DNA of 64,000 nt, taken from Carnegiea gigantea. Its lineage: Eukaryota; Streptophyta; Magnoliopsida; Caryophyllales; Cactaceae. This document shows positions 16,211 through 27,946 of this stretch, one piece after another; position 1 is the first letter of the stretch; each line of letters opens with the position of its first letter. The notes under the pieces are model-generated. The model saw only the letters and a program-made list of their open reading frames with translations, made no database searches and was not told where the DNA came from. Position numbers and translations under genes: made by a program. The DNA is taken from the NCBI GenBank assembly GCA_029747015.1, contig JAKOGI010000120.1, positions 496,001-560,000 of the forward strand. The letters are read 5' to 3'.

Positions 16211-18590
16211 TTCTGGTTGATTGTGGACAAGCATGTTCATTTAGTTTATGCTTTCTTGTTTGAAATATCTTAATACAATATAATGAATAGGTTGAATTTG
16301 ACCCTCATTAACCTATAGCTTTCGTGAGTCAAACTAACATGGACCAAGCTGGATTAGTACTAAATGGATCCAACTTGATTTAACTATCATCATCGCTTGT
16401 GACATTGTTCCTATTGTGTACATGAGAGACTAAATTTTTTTTCATTAAAGATAGAAGGTTGATTAACTGGACTCAGGCACATCTTATATATTATTTTGGT
16501 AAATAGGGCACTCCTTAAAGAAAAAGTTCCAACCATGGCCTCAGATTTTCCAAATACTCGAACCGATAATTCTCATGAAGAAAATAATTGGGCAAATCCA
16601 AACCAGTACCCTCTATATAGAGGGCTGAATGAACAACAACTGCAATCGGAAGCGGTACCTGAAATTGGTAGCAAGTACTGATGAACTTTGATCAGGATTT
16701 CTCAGTCACGTCTTCTTAAGCGTCATCTTAGCCTCCCATCATCGATTTCTTCATGAATGAATGCCCTGCAGTGCTTCATCCAAATAATAGCCAGTAAAGG
16801 ACACTCTTAATAGGCATAAACCTTAACAGTAGCTGCAAAATTGCCATAACCAGTATACATTACAATAGTTCCCCCAAAAATGTTGACAATCGTAAGCCAT
16901 AAACAGTAGTCCACCAGAAATATCCAAACCCCGACTTTCTGTGATAGTAAGAGGCTTTACCAAGGTTATCAGTTTCAGGATCAGAAGTACATTTTCCATC
17001 ATAATAATTGCAGCCATCAACAAAACATAAGTTACCAAGCTGCTAATTTGCAGAAACTAATAGCGGTTCACACTCAATTCTCCATCAGGTACTGTTAAGT
17101 GTTAACCGCTTCCTTTCCTCTCTAGGAGAAAGAAAGTTAAGCCCGCCCTTCCCCTCTCGGAGAAAGAGAGTACTTGAGAAAATCCAGTACATCACTTCGG
17201 TGAATTTGTTAAGGCGGGGGGCCACCGTTAGGCTATCAGTTAAGCTAGCTTAAGAGCCCAATAAAGTTCAGTATAATGCTCCAGCACTTTATATTCCATA
17301 AAGCAATGGAGCACCATAAATAGTCCTAGTAACAAAATCAAGTGAACTAGTCCTAAAAGCCCTTTAGCATCCATAGATTCCACACTCATTATATTGCCAA
17401 ATGAAACATCAAACATCATGTCTTCAAGAACACAATCAAATGACCAAGACAATTTGATACCAGGGGCACAAAAGTTGCAAAAAACTATAGTGGACAGCTC
17501 ACAACCCACTATAATATAGCCACTTAAGCTATTTTTAACCAACCAATCCCTGTCAGTCTACTAAGACGGCACGGCACCAAGGAGCAAAGCTTGTTAAGTA
17601 AACCAACTCCGATAGCAGTTATCAGAAAAAGAATACACCACATTCACAGATCAACTAATTATAAAGACATAAAACAATAGTACATCGAAGTAGGAAATCC
17701 TTGCCACATTATAGTCGAATACTCATTGCTGCATACACTAAAATGTAGTGCTAATGCTTTTCCACCAGACACATAATATCAAATTTGGAGTATATCACCG
17801 TGTACATAAAATGGTTCTGCAATATAACATTGTAAAGACAATCAGACAAAGGAAATATTCGGAAAAACAGAGTCCATAAGGAGCTGTTGGAATAAAGGAA
17901 CAGGACAAGTGTGGGAAAAAAGAGAGGGGAAAGGATATCTTCGTTGGTTTAGACCAACAGTAGTCAGGCTTATAACTATAAACAGAGGCAGCAGAGGTGG
18001 TTCTCTGATTAATCAGCATTACCTAGAAGCCAATAAAAGGAAACAGATCACAGTTCAGTCTGGGCATAACAAGACCTCTGTTCGGTCTGGGCATTATGAC
18101 ACCTATCAACACTCTGTACTTGACGGTTGCAGAGGAGTGCCGCTGTGAATATGTGTAGCTTCCCTTGTCACCTGAATCTCCATCCAACATTCCAGCTCGT
18201 GTAAAGCTGCAATTCTACAGGGACATTATATAACCCTTGAACAATAATAAGAGCGGGAAGGGAAGTTACAATGACAAAGACAGGAAGAAAATGCATAGCC
18301 TACACTAATTCAAATCAAATGGAAACAAAAGCCAAAGTTGCTACATTTTGTTTCAGAAACTGCACCAAGCACAGCCTCCACTCAAAACAGCAACTCTTAT
18401 AAGTGACAAAAAGGCTCCAAGAAAAACAAAGCTGAAGGAGCAGACAGTGATAAACCATGCCAATCACAACCATGGAGAGAAAGATAATAGAACAGATAAC
18501 ATGATAGTCATTCATCAAATACCTTCCATAACTGATGCAAAAAAGAGACCTAATACGAGCAACAGAGCTTGATTAATACAATAAGGGTAA
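16211..18590. other. Intergenic DNA, nothing recognised
   Basis: This 2.4-kb stretch has only short open frames with no family resemblance. Around 17100-17180 it has an imperfect direct repeat of a CCTCTCTAGGAGAAAGAAAG-like segment. Part of it may be a long 3' UTR of a minus-strand transcript, but I cannot show that. Confidence 0.4.
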
Positions 18591-18599
18591 GACAGCCAT

Positions 18600-18990
18600 G
18601 TTACATCGACTCGGATATGGGGTGTCGGGCATGGGTACGTATCCGAGTGTCCGACTCGTCAAAGCTCTAACTTTAGGACACTAGGGGACACCATCCAAAA
18701 TTTGGACACGGATATGAGGACTCATAATTTTACAAATGGAGGTTGTAATTTCAAGTTAATCTGATTAGAATATTTCAATAGTTACAAGATTGTCAACTTG
18801 TCAAATGGTTGAACATTAAAGATCCATTAAAATAATATTAAACAAAGAAAGAAAAAGACCACATCTTCATAATTACTGTCACCCTTGCTGCTTTAAAGTT
18901 TGGATAAAGGTCCGACAAGGATCCCATCTCCTATCCGCAGAATGCCCTGTCCAACACGGGTACAGGGGGGCGAAATGGACAGTCCGGGTA
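18600..18990. repeat. Interspersed repeat with GTGTCCGAC / GGACACGG motifs
   Basis: The left part carries GACTCGGATATGGGGTGTCG and GTATCCGAGTGTCCGACTCG; the right part has TCCAACACGGGTACAGG and GACAGTCCGGGTATCATAG. The GC-rich ends around an AT-rich core look like a small non-autonomous element, a pattern common in plant genomes. No duplication was found, so the borders are approximate. Confidence 0.4.
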
Positions 18991-20240
18991 TCATAGTAAG
19001 AAAGTCATCCACTCAACCAGACATCAAATAACCAGAATAGATAAACTATAGAAACATAAATAACAATGAGACCTCACCAACCATTCACATGGTCACTCAG
19101 AGCTAAAAACAGAATGCATAGACTAAACTACCATGTGATACCAACCAGACAATTTGCCCAAAACATTTAAAAAAAAAAAAAAAACAAATCTTGGTGACCT
19201 CCTAATCATTAATTTGTCAGTATTTAGTCAACAGATGACAACTGATAGCACAGACAAAATACTGAAATCCAACACTGAAATTTGTGTGACAAAAAGATTT
19301 CAAATAAGCATGCTCGAGGTTCACACTACTAATCCATCGAGTCTGTCCAACACACATAAATAAACACAGAACAGAAAAGAAAAAAAAGAGGCCAACCAAT
19401 TCTACGAGATCAAAGCAAATAGAATCAAGGACAATGATTCATCTTACCCCACATTTTGAAAGATTTAGTGTGATCTTAGAAGGAAACAACCAGCAAACCA
19501 ACAAAGGTAAACACAAAAGCAAAGGAATGAAACTACAGCAAATCATAATTGCTTAAAAATTTTAAACACTAAAATCATGATGATGACACTTAGGTAATAT
19601 TTGCTCGTATGCGAACAACTTTGTAAGGCAATTTATGCAAACAAATTAGTAATTGTGTTTTCATTACCTTGGTTGGTTGTAAGCTAGTGCTGTAAATGAC
19701 AACTATCTTGTAATCATGAATACTACAAACTATATAATCGTGATCACATTACAAGACGGATTGCATTGCATTGAATTCAACCAAAACATCACCTTAGTGA
19801 AAAAGGAGGTCAACAAGCGAAGGAACCATCACAGGCTCCTTGTTCGGACTTCTAGTCTCCGAATATGGAAAACTAGGTATCGAATCAGGCTAGATAGTAC
19901 ATTTGCAACCAACACATCCCACGCATGGTCTGTACTTGACAACTACATTACTGATTCAAGATATGATCCCTGTTATACATAGGAAACTAGATTTTTCATT
20001 CGAGATTTTTTTTTGGGGGGGGGTTCAATTAATTAGAATGGAGAACATAAATGCTTCAAGTTACGGATATTTCATTGTCAATCATTTTGCTACCAGCAAG
20101 ATTCCACTCCTAATCACATTGATTAACTACAAACAATCATGTACAACAGCAATGTCAAGTGATGCCTAAACTAAAAGAGCGAGAAGACAAGGCATGTACA
20201 CATAACATGGAACTCAAAAGATAACACCCACCTACACCCC
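18991..20240. other. 3' flank of the coiled-coil gene
   Basis: Downstream of the minus-strand gene at 20241-21722. No coding frame is supported. A T9-G9 homopolymer tract lies at 20006-20023 and an A-run at about 19170-19185. The part next to 20240 is probably its 3' UTR. Confidence 0.4.
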
Positions 20241-21722
20241 TCATTTTACCAAACTTTTATTGCCCTTGAATCTTCGGCAAGCGTCAAGAAGCTCCTTGAC
20301 CTTAGGACTACAAACTGTATCAGCCTGTGCACTTCTGCCATTACCCTGAGCATTACCTTCTTCCCTAACTTTCTCATTGCATTTTCTAACAGCTGAGACT
20401 GTTTGCCTCTGAGGAGTGCACAGCTCATGCTTGACAGTCCCATGGGGCAGATCATTGAGCTTCTTGACTTTGTGTCTTGGGTTCAAGCTATCATTACTTG
20501 AGACTTCATTATCTTCCCTTTTGCTCAAAACCCTTTTACGTTCAAGGCGATGACGATTCTCATCGTCACTTCCACTCTCGATGTCAATAATATCAATACT
20601 TGGAGGCACAATCTTGTTAGGCGCAGTTTCTGCTGAAACTTCAGGTTCAAAAACAAATGCCCTAGCAACTTCTGCAGGTTTGTTTGTGCAAGAAGCAACT
20701 ACTAAATCCGCATCAACAAAGTTCCCATCTTTCTTTGCTTGTGAATCAGGGTGGACACCAGTTTCATTAGAATCCAGAAACTTGATAAATGCAGATAAGA
20801 TGTTACCCACCTTGACATTGGCTAACTTTTTGTCCCTTGGCACATTGCACATCCAGGTTGCAACACATGTCTCCAGCTCTGAGACCTGCTTCTCCATGCT
20901 ATCAATGGTCACCTCTTGTTGTCTTTTTTCTGCCCCTAAACCCTCAATCTCCTTCCGGGCTGCCATTGCCTCTAATTCCAAACTTTCATTCTTCTTCACA
21001 AGCTCATCAATTCTCTCATCCTTCTCTCGCATTTCGTTGATCTTCTTCAGAAGTTGCTTCAACTTAGCATCAGATACTGCCTTAGCTTCCTCCAAACATT
21101 CATTCTTCCTTCGTAGCTCTTCAACTTGAGCCAAGGCGACATCCAGCTTCTTTTCAATATCCCCCAAACACACATCTTTTTCATTGATTGTCTCCTCTTT
21201 CTCTCTCAACTTCCTCTTGAGATAATCCACCTCATTTCTCAATGCAGGTACGCTTCCCACATACGCAGACTGCTCCCTCTGCAATTTCTCCAGAAATTCC
21301 TCCTTCTCCCTATCCATAGCCCTAATGCGTTGAAGCAATCCATCACACCGCTTATTGGCTTTCCCCTCTCTCTCCCTAGCGAGCTTCAAGTCGGTCGCAA
21401 ACTCGCTCAACTTGTCGTCGTTAATGTCGCATTCTCTCCGCAATTTCACCGTCTCTCCTTCCAATCTCAACACCTTCAAGCGCGATTCGCTGAGATCTGC
21501 TTCAAGCCTGTCGCATTTTTCTCTCAGATTATACTCGATCTCTTCCTTCTCTGTCCTCAATTTGGCCTCCCTCGACAGCAATTCCTTCTCGGCTTCGTTG
21601 AAATCAGAATCGCGGAATGAGGTTCGCAAGCTCGATATAATGCCGTGAATTGAACGATGCTCATAAACCCTAGATGAAGAACGATTGCTCGTCGACGACT
21701 GCGGATTTGAACCAGACGTCAT
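20241..21722 (-). CDS. Intronless coiled-coil protein of unknown function, 493 aa
   Basis: A single open frame on the minus strand runs from ATG (21722-21720) to TGA (20243-20241). The first ~45 residues are Ser-rich with RVYEHRSIHGIISSLRTSF. Residues ~45-300 are heptad-like and rich in Glu, Lys, Arg and Leu (for example KKLDVALAQVEELRRKNE), so a long coiled coil is expected. After it comes a short conserved-looking segment (TCVATWMCNVPRDKKLANV and GNILSAFIKFLDSNE). The C-terminal ~180 residues are polar and contain the acidic IDIIDIESGSDDEN and basic runs such as RHRLERKR that could act in nuclear import. It ends VKELLDACRRFKGNKSLVK. I do not recognise a named family. The length and codon pattern argue for a real gene. 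Confidence 0.85.
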   Translation of the reverse strand: MTSGSNPQSSTSNRSSSRVYEHRSIHGIISSLRTSFRDSDFNEAEKELLSREAKLRTEKEEIEYNLREKCDRLEADLSESRLKVLRLEGETVKLRRECDINDDKLSEFATDLKLAREREGKANKRCDGLLQRIRAMDREKEEFLEKLQREQSAYVGSVPALRNEVDYLKRKLREKEETINEKDVCLGDIEKKLDVALAQVEELRRKNECLEEAKAVSDAKLKQLLKKINEMREKDERIDELVKKNESLELEAMAARKEIEGLGAEKRQQEVTIDSMEKQVSELETCVATWMCNVPRDKKLANVKVGNILSAFIKFLDSNETGVHPDSQAKKDGNFVDADLVVASCTNKPAEVARAFVFEPEVSAETAPNKIVPPSIDIIDIESGSDDENRHRLERKRVLSKREDNEVSSNDSLNPRHKVKKLNDLPHGTVKHELCTPQRQTVSAVRKCNEKVREEGNAQGNGRSAQADTVCSPKVKELLDACRRFKGNKSLVK

Positions 21723-23420
21723 GGTCTCCGGCGACGGCGATGGCGATAATCAGAGGAGTTTGGAGAGAGAATGAGGCAGTGAAGTGGCGATTTTGGCTTG
21801 TGACTTGTGAGTAAGTCCGGCAGTCGGAAAAGGTGGCGGAGTTGCGGCTTCAAATCGAAGCGTCCTTAGTTTAACTAATTGAATTTGGACAACTTATTAC
21901 GATTAGCATCGTGCGTTTTGACTAGGATGGATGGATTCGGCATTTGCTCCATGTCCCAACTGGTCTAGCAAGGGATGGAGTCAAAAATGATAAGGAGGCA
22001 AAAAGTTGTCCAATTTGAATATTTGAATTTATTTGATTCAAAAAAAATTGGTTATGATCACAATTTTTGTCTGAATTTGAAATGTGGATATAATATTTTT
22101 TATATTTTTATTATCTGAACTCGATTTTGATCCGAATTAATCATTAGCCGACCCGAATTGTCAGACTCAGAAAAAATCGGGTATTAGACATTCATTTCTT
22201 GTCCGAATTTTGATATTGTCTAATTTGTTCGATTCGAATTTGACTCAAACCCAAATTTTTACCAACTCTAATGAGGATACATCTTATCTTAACTCCTAAA
22301 CACGTTCATATTGAAGGAGATAAGTAAATGCATGTAGATACCATGACCATTAACCAATATCAGTATCGATATTAATTTAGTAACTTTTGTGTGAAATCAT
22401 TTCATATAAGATATATAATAAAACATGCATTTTTATAGTGACTTTTTATAATAACTGGATAACTAATAATGCATTTAAGGGTATGGGTGATTGCAATAAA
22501 AGCCACCTATAAATGAACTATTAGACATCAAAAATTAAAAAGTCATTCTTAAAGAATCTATCGTACAGTAATTCTTATGTAAGACAATTTCATCCAATAA
22601 TTTGTGAATTTTAAGATACACTTTAGTATTTATAATTATGTCAAATTTACTATTAATTATTCATATATTTAAGAACATGATATGGCAACAGAATGGACAG
22701 TAAATTCATTTATCTCCAATTTATTTGCATCCATATGTCGTCGTAGACTTCTTATTATTCTTTTAAAAGACAATCTTAACAACATTTCCTTATGGAACAA
22801 ATTTTCTTTTCTTTTTTCCTTACTTTTTGAATGTACAAATGCGTCTTATCAAAATGAGTATGAATAAAGTTCCTTTTTAAAAGGGGAAAAAAACAAATCT
22901 ATAGATGAAAGTTGGAGCCCAATTCCCCCGAAAAGAGTGGTGGAAATTATGACTCAACTTTGAAATGTATTCTAACTTGAAAATTGAAAAGTTTCAGATA
23001 AATTATTCAAAATAAGTCTTTGAAAACATTTTCACATTAAATAAATAAATTGTTAAATTACTATTTTACTTTATTTAATTAAAGTCTCACAGCGCTTTTC
23101 GTTTTATTGTCTATCTATTTCTATATTTTTATTTTAATTGAAGGATTTTCAACTATAAATGTTTTTCCAAACTTTTTTTTTGTGGGTATATTAGAATCGG
23201 TCTATTTCTAAGTAGTAATACCTGCAAAGATAAAACTACTTATATATGAATCTTCTTAGACGCCGCATAAACAGAATCCACATTGAGAGATTAGTATTAT
23301 TGTCATACTTTATTTAATTAAAAATAAGCAATATATTGTGTTTTGCAAGTTTATTCGTGGTAAAAAGTGCTCTTGGATATAGTTGAGTTATTTAAAATTA
23401 AACATAAATCATAAAACCAG
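21723..23420. other. Upstream flank and AT-rich spacer
   Basis: The first ~150 bp hold the 5' UTR and promoter of the coiled-coil gene. From about 21960 to 22270 a segment is rich in ATTCGAATTTG- and GACCCGAATTG-like words and may be an old non-autonomous transposon. The rest is AT-rich with no gene seen. Confidence 0.4.
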
Positions 23421-24070
23421 GACAATTTAATGTAGATTCCTTTAATTGATAAGATAGAGTGGGTATGTTTTGGGCTCCACTGATCTCCCCCCCCCCCCCC
23501 CCCCAAAAAAACCCCCAAAACCCAAAAAAAAAAAATCAAAAAATACATAACTATATATTCATGTGTTGCTAGCTTACTTGCTATCTTGTAATACTAGGGC
23601 ATTTTTGTTGCATCATTTTGTAACTGTTAATTGCTCATCGCTATATTTATTCGCCCCTTATTCATCACTAGCTGTTGGATATCGCTTAGTATAATGGGTC
23701 CAGATCTATAATTTTTGGTTAAAGCTTTGCTAACTACTAAGTGTTAATGCTAATTGTTGATTGTTGGTATTTAATCGCTGAAATGGATGAACCTTTAGCT
23801 GTAAACGAATTTTCCCCTAGTCCTTTTGAGTAATCAATTCTTTGTAAAGCACACCAAGGATAATTAAATGTAGGTTTAATTATATGGATAAAATGAAGTG
23901 AGCATCCATACGGCTGACCTCCAAACCCCCCCCCCCCCCCCCAACCAAAAAAAAACCCCAAAAAGCATAATGCTTCATATATTCGCTAGCTTGTACTGTT
24001 TTCACCGCTCCTATTCATCACTAGTTGTTGGCTATCTTTAGGTGTAATAGGTTCAAATGTACAATTTATT
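23421..24070 (+). repeat. Imperfect tandem duplication (~440 bp), each copy with a C/A tract
   Basis: Similar blocks recur 440 bp apart: GGACAATTTAATGTAG (23421) against GGATAATTAAATGTAG (23860), and CCTTATTCATCACTAGCTGTTGG against CCTATTCATCACTAGTTGTTGG. Both copies carry a long C-run then A-run at the matching place (C18 at 23487-23504, C17 at 23926-23942). The tract is therefore as old as the duplication, or hypermutable at both sites. Confidence 0.7.
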
Positions 24071-24531
24071 TATTTTTTTTTTCAAGGAAATGGAACAATT
24101 CATTGGATAATTTGCCGTATGGCATCTACCACATATGTTTGACATACATATATATAATCTTTAATGTCAAAATAAAACGTAAACATCAAAAACACTAACT
24201 CGAGACACACTAATTGCACTTCTTCCCACGCTCGTTGTTTCTGCATACAATATAGAGAAGAAATCCACATATCTGGCATAATTTCCTAGTAGAGGTTGAT
24301 ATTGATCTAACATAGTATTCTTGAATGGGATATTCTTCTAGCATGTGAGACTATACTTGATAGGTCGAAATTCATTTGATGCCCACTTCAAAGCGCGCAA
24401 CAAATCCAACCCAATTGAATTAAAAATGCACATAAACGACAAACAAACGTCAAAAATTCTCACAATTGAAGAGACATACAATTCACACAAAAAAAGTTGA
24501 TGAATCCCTTAATTGGAGAGACAATAATACA
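24071..24531. other. Spacer before the LINE
   Basis: AT-rich DNA with no gene or repeat that I could support. Confidence 0.4.
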
Positions 24532-24542
24532 AAAACTAATAC

Positions 24543-27500
24543 AACAACAACAACAACAACTCCCAGTGTGGGTCCCGCTTTCGCGGGGTCTGGAGAGATC
24601 CAACTGTAGGCAACCTTACCCCTACCGGTATTCCTACCCATAGAGAGGTTGATTCCTAAAGACCCACAAAATATTTTTTTTTTTTTTTTGGGAAAACGGT
24701 TTACAGAGGAAGCGATTGCGTACCAAGTTACCAACTGGGGAGAAGGGTAAGTAGAGCAGATAAATAAGAAGCGGGAACATATCTCAACAAACTCGGGGTG
24801 TCAGAAGTCAGCACAACCTAGCCAAGCACGACCTGTAGACAAGCACACAAAAACCCTCCCCACCCCCATCGAAGCTACAGCCACCTACGGAGCCGGTCCC
24901 CTACAATCAGAGACTCTAATCCTATCCCGCCACAGTCTTCTATCCTGAGCCATGTCCTCCGTCAGACCCACAACTCTCAGGTCCTCTCTAACTACTTCCT
25001 CTAGGCTCTTCTTCGGTCTACCCCCCCTCTCTTTCCACTGGGGGGGACGATCATCTCGCACCTCCGCACTGGGGCGGCCACACTTCTCCGCTTAACGTGG
25101 CCGAACCATCTAAGCCTCGATTCCCTCATCTTCTCCTCTATTGGGGCCACCTCGGCTAAACTCTTGATAAAAACATTCCTGATGCCGTCCATTCTCATAA
25201 AATCACACATCCACCTGACCATTCTCATCTCAGCTACCATCAACCTTTGGCCCTGCATCTTTTTTAGGGGCCAACACTCCGAACCATAAAGAATAACCGG
25301 TCTAACTACCCTCCGATAGACTTTGCCTTTCAGTCCTAGCGGTATTCTCTTGTCGCACAGCACCCCGGACACAGACTTCCACTTTTGCCAACCCACTTTT
25401 ATCCGCTGGCTAATATCCTCCTCGATATCCCCGTTCTGCTGAATGATCGAGCCCAGATACTTAAATTTTGCGACCTTTGGAATTACCTTCCCCTCCAGTG
25501 TGATTTCTCCCCCTTCTTCTGTCCTCCCATTAAAACGGCAATGGAGGTATTCCATTTTTGATCTACTTAACCGGAAACCCCTATCTTCCAGTGTATGCCT
25601 CCAACTCTCCAACCTGTCATTCACCCCCTGCCTGGTCACATCGATAAGAACGATGTCATCTGCAAATAACATGCACCAAGGCACCTCGTCTTGGATACCT
25701 CTAGTGAGTTCATCCAAAACTAATGTGAAAAGAAACGGGCTTAAGGCGGAGCCCTGATGCAGGCCCATACTGACAGCGAAGTCATTGGAGACCCCGCCCG
25801 GTGTCCTAACACGCGTCCGCCCTCCCTCGTACATATCCTTGATAACACGGATGTACGCGGGCGACACCCTTTTCTCTTCCAAACATCTCCACAAAACCGC
25901 CCTTGGGACTCTATCATACGCTTTCTCCAGGTCAATAAACACCATATGGAGATCCACCTTTCTATCCCTGAACAAGCCCATGAGCCCTCTGAGGAGGTAG
26001 ATCGCCTCAATAGTCGACCTGCCTGGCATAAAACCAAATTGATTCTCTGAAACCTCCACAACCTCTCGTAACCTTCTCTCAATCACCCTCTCCCAAATTT
26101 TCATAGTGTAACTGAGCAACTTGATACCCCTAAAATTATTACAATCTTGGATATCCCCTTTGTTTTTGTACAGTGGGATAACTATGCTGACCCTCCACTC
26201 TCTGGGCATCTTGGCGGTCCTGAAAATAACATTGAACAACTCCGTAAGCCACTCTAGACCTATTTCCCCCATAAACTTCCAAACCTCCATCGGTATCTGG
26301 TCCGGACCCACTGCCTTACCATCTGACATCTTCTTCAAGGTCTCCCTAATCTCCTCCTTTGTTATAAGATCGTCCGCACTCTGCTCACTACTCTCTTCAC
26401 CCCCACTAGGGTCCTGTCGCACCCCTTCCCCATTTAGAAGTTTAACAAAGAACCTTTACCATCGCTCCTTAATCTCAACATCCTCAGTCAACACCTTCCC
26501 CTCTTCATCCTTGATGCACCTTACCACTCCCAAATCCCTGGTCTTCCTTTCCCGTGCCCTGGTCAGTTTAAGAACCTCCTTCTCCCCTTCCTTCGTCCCC
26601 AATCTATGGTACAATCTATCAAGCGCCTGACTCTTTGCTATGGCCACAGCCTTTTTGGCTACCTTCTTGGCCTCCTTGTATCCAATCTTCTTTTGCTCCC
26701 TGTCTTCTTCCGAGCTGCTGCCCATGAACTTCGTGTAAGCCTCTTTTTTTGCCTTGACTTTCTCCTTTACCTCTTCGTTCTACCACCAGGCACCCTTCAT
26801 CCTGGTGCCGCCTCCCCTGGAAAAACCTAGGATTTCCTTAGCCGACCTTCGGATGCAGTCCGCCACAGCCTTCCACATCGAATCGACGTCTTCTACCCTC
26901 CTCCAGGCTCTCTCCTTGGTTATTCTTTCTGCTATTAGCCCCGCCTTATCCCTTGTGAGGGTCCACCACTTTATTATGGGTTCTCCGACTCTCCTCTGCG
27001 GCCTCCTAGGATACTTGCACACTACATCTAAAACCAGCAACCTATGTTGAGTTCCCAGACACTCACTTGGAGTCACTTTGCAGTCCTTACACGATATCCG
27101 ATTCTCCTTCCTCATTAGGAAGTAGTCAATCTGGGTCTTGCAAGAGCTGCTCCTGAAGGTCACTAAGTGATCCTCCTTCTTCTTGAAGAAGGAGTTGACT
27201 ACCAACAAATCAAAGGCCACCGCAAAGTCTAACACGGAGACCCCTCCCGCGTTTCTCTCTCCGAAACCAAAGCCCCCGTGGACCCCATCGTAGCCCGCTG
27301 CTTCCGCACCGATGTGGCCGTTAAAGTCTCCTCCTATGAACAGTTTCTCACTCCGAGGGACCTCTTGTATGACCTCGTCTAGGTCCTCCCAGAAGAGCTT
27401 CTTAGTGTCCTCCGGCAGGCCTACTTGAGGTGCATACACACTCACTATGTTCATGAAAACTGAACCCACCAAAACCTTAATGACCATAATACGATCACTC

Positions 27501-27935
27501 TTGCACCTCACATCGACCACCTGGTCCGCCAGATCCTTCACAACCAAGATGCCAACTCCATTCTTCGCCTTAGTTGATCCCGAGTACCACAGTTTATACC
27601 CATCAATCTCTCTAGCTTTAGCCCCAACCCACTTCGTCTCCTGAACGCAAGTTATACTAATCTTACGCTTACGCAAAGTCTTAACTAATTCTATCGATTT
27701 ACCTGTGAGAGACCCAATATTCCAAGACGCAAGACGCACCTTCCGCAGCCCTAAACCCTTCCTAACCCCAAGACTCCCCGGAGGACAGGTTGAAACAGCT
27801 ACATGACTCGCCACAGAAGCAGACGCTTACGAGGACAGCCTACACCCTGCCAACTACCAACACAGGACACCCGGGCCAGCCACGACCAACTACAAACAAC
27901 CAAACAGAGTTAGTACGAACAAGGAAGCTACTACT
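24543..27935 (-). mobile_element. Near-complete RTE-clade LINE retrotransposon
   Basis: The element lies on the minus strand. Its 3' end has a (TTG)n tail, seen as CAA repeats from 24543, the short-repeat tail of RTE-clade LINEs rather than poly(A). It encodes one endonuclease-reverse transcriptase polyprotein. The direct repeat AAAACTAATAC at 24532-24542 and 27936-27946 is the best target-site duplication. It gives a length of 3.39 kb, typical for RTE elements. The 5' border is less sure: DNA at 27947-29230 has a different composition and could be a long 5' UTR. Two truncated relatives are at 15927-16047 and 61058-61544. Confidence 0.85.
24885..27814 (-). pseudogene. RTE endonuclease-reverse transcriptase ORF, three lesions
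   Basis: An apurinic endonuclease domain comes first (27760-26990: RLASWNIGSLTGK, CVQETKW, FIGGDFNGHIG, IDYFL, GTQHRLLV). A linker follows, then a reverse transcriptase with MSDGKAVGPDQIPMEVWK, VFIDLEKAYDRVPR and the catalytic FADD in CMLFADDIVLID. The C-terminal tail is RPKKSLEEVVREDLRVVGL. The frame is broken at 26780-26778 (TAG where a Trp is expected after KGAWW), at 26458-26456 (TAA where Gln is expected after IKERW) and by a one-base shift in a G7 run near 25021-25027. Reading on, the natural stop is at 24887-24885. The shift is supported by the copy at 61058-61544, which reads GRPKKSLEEVVREN in frame. No in-frame ATG occurs before the endonuclease core. Confidence 0.88.
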
Positions 27936-27946
27936 AAAACTAATAC

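Noticed and set aside
20581..21648. Long open frames on the + strand (for example 20581-21129 and 21126-21620)
   Set aside because: They are antisense shadows of the coiled-coil gene; their Ser/Leu-rich content reflects the reverse of Glu/Lys codons.
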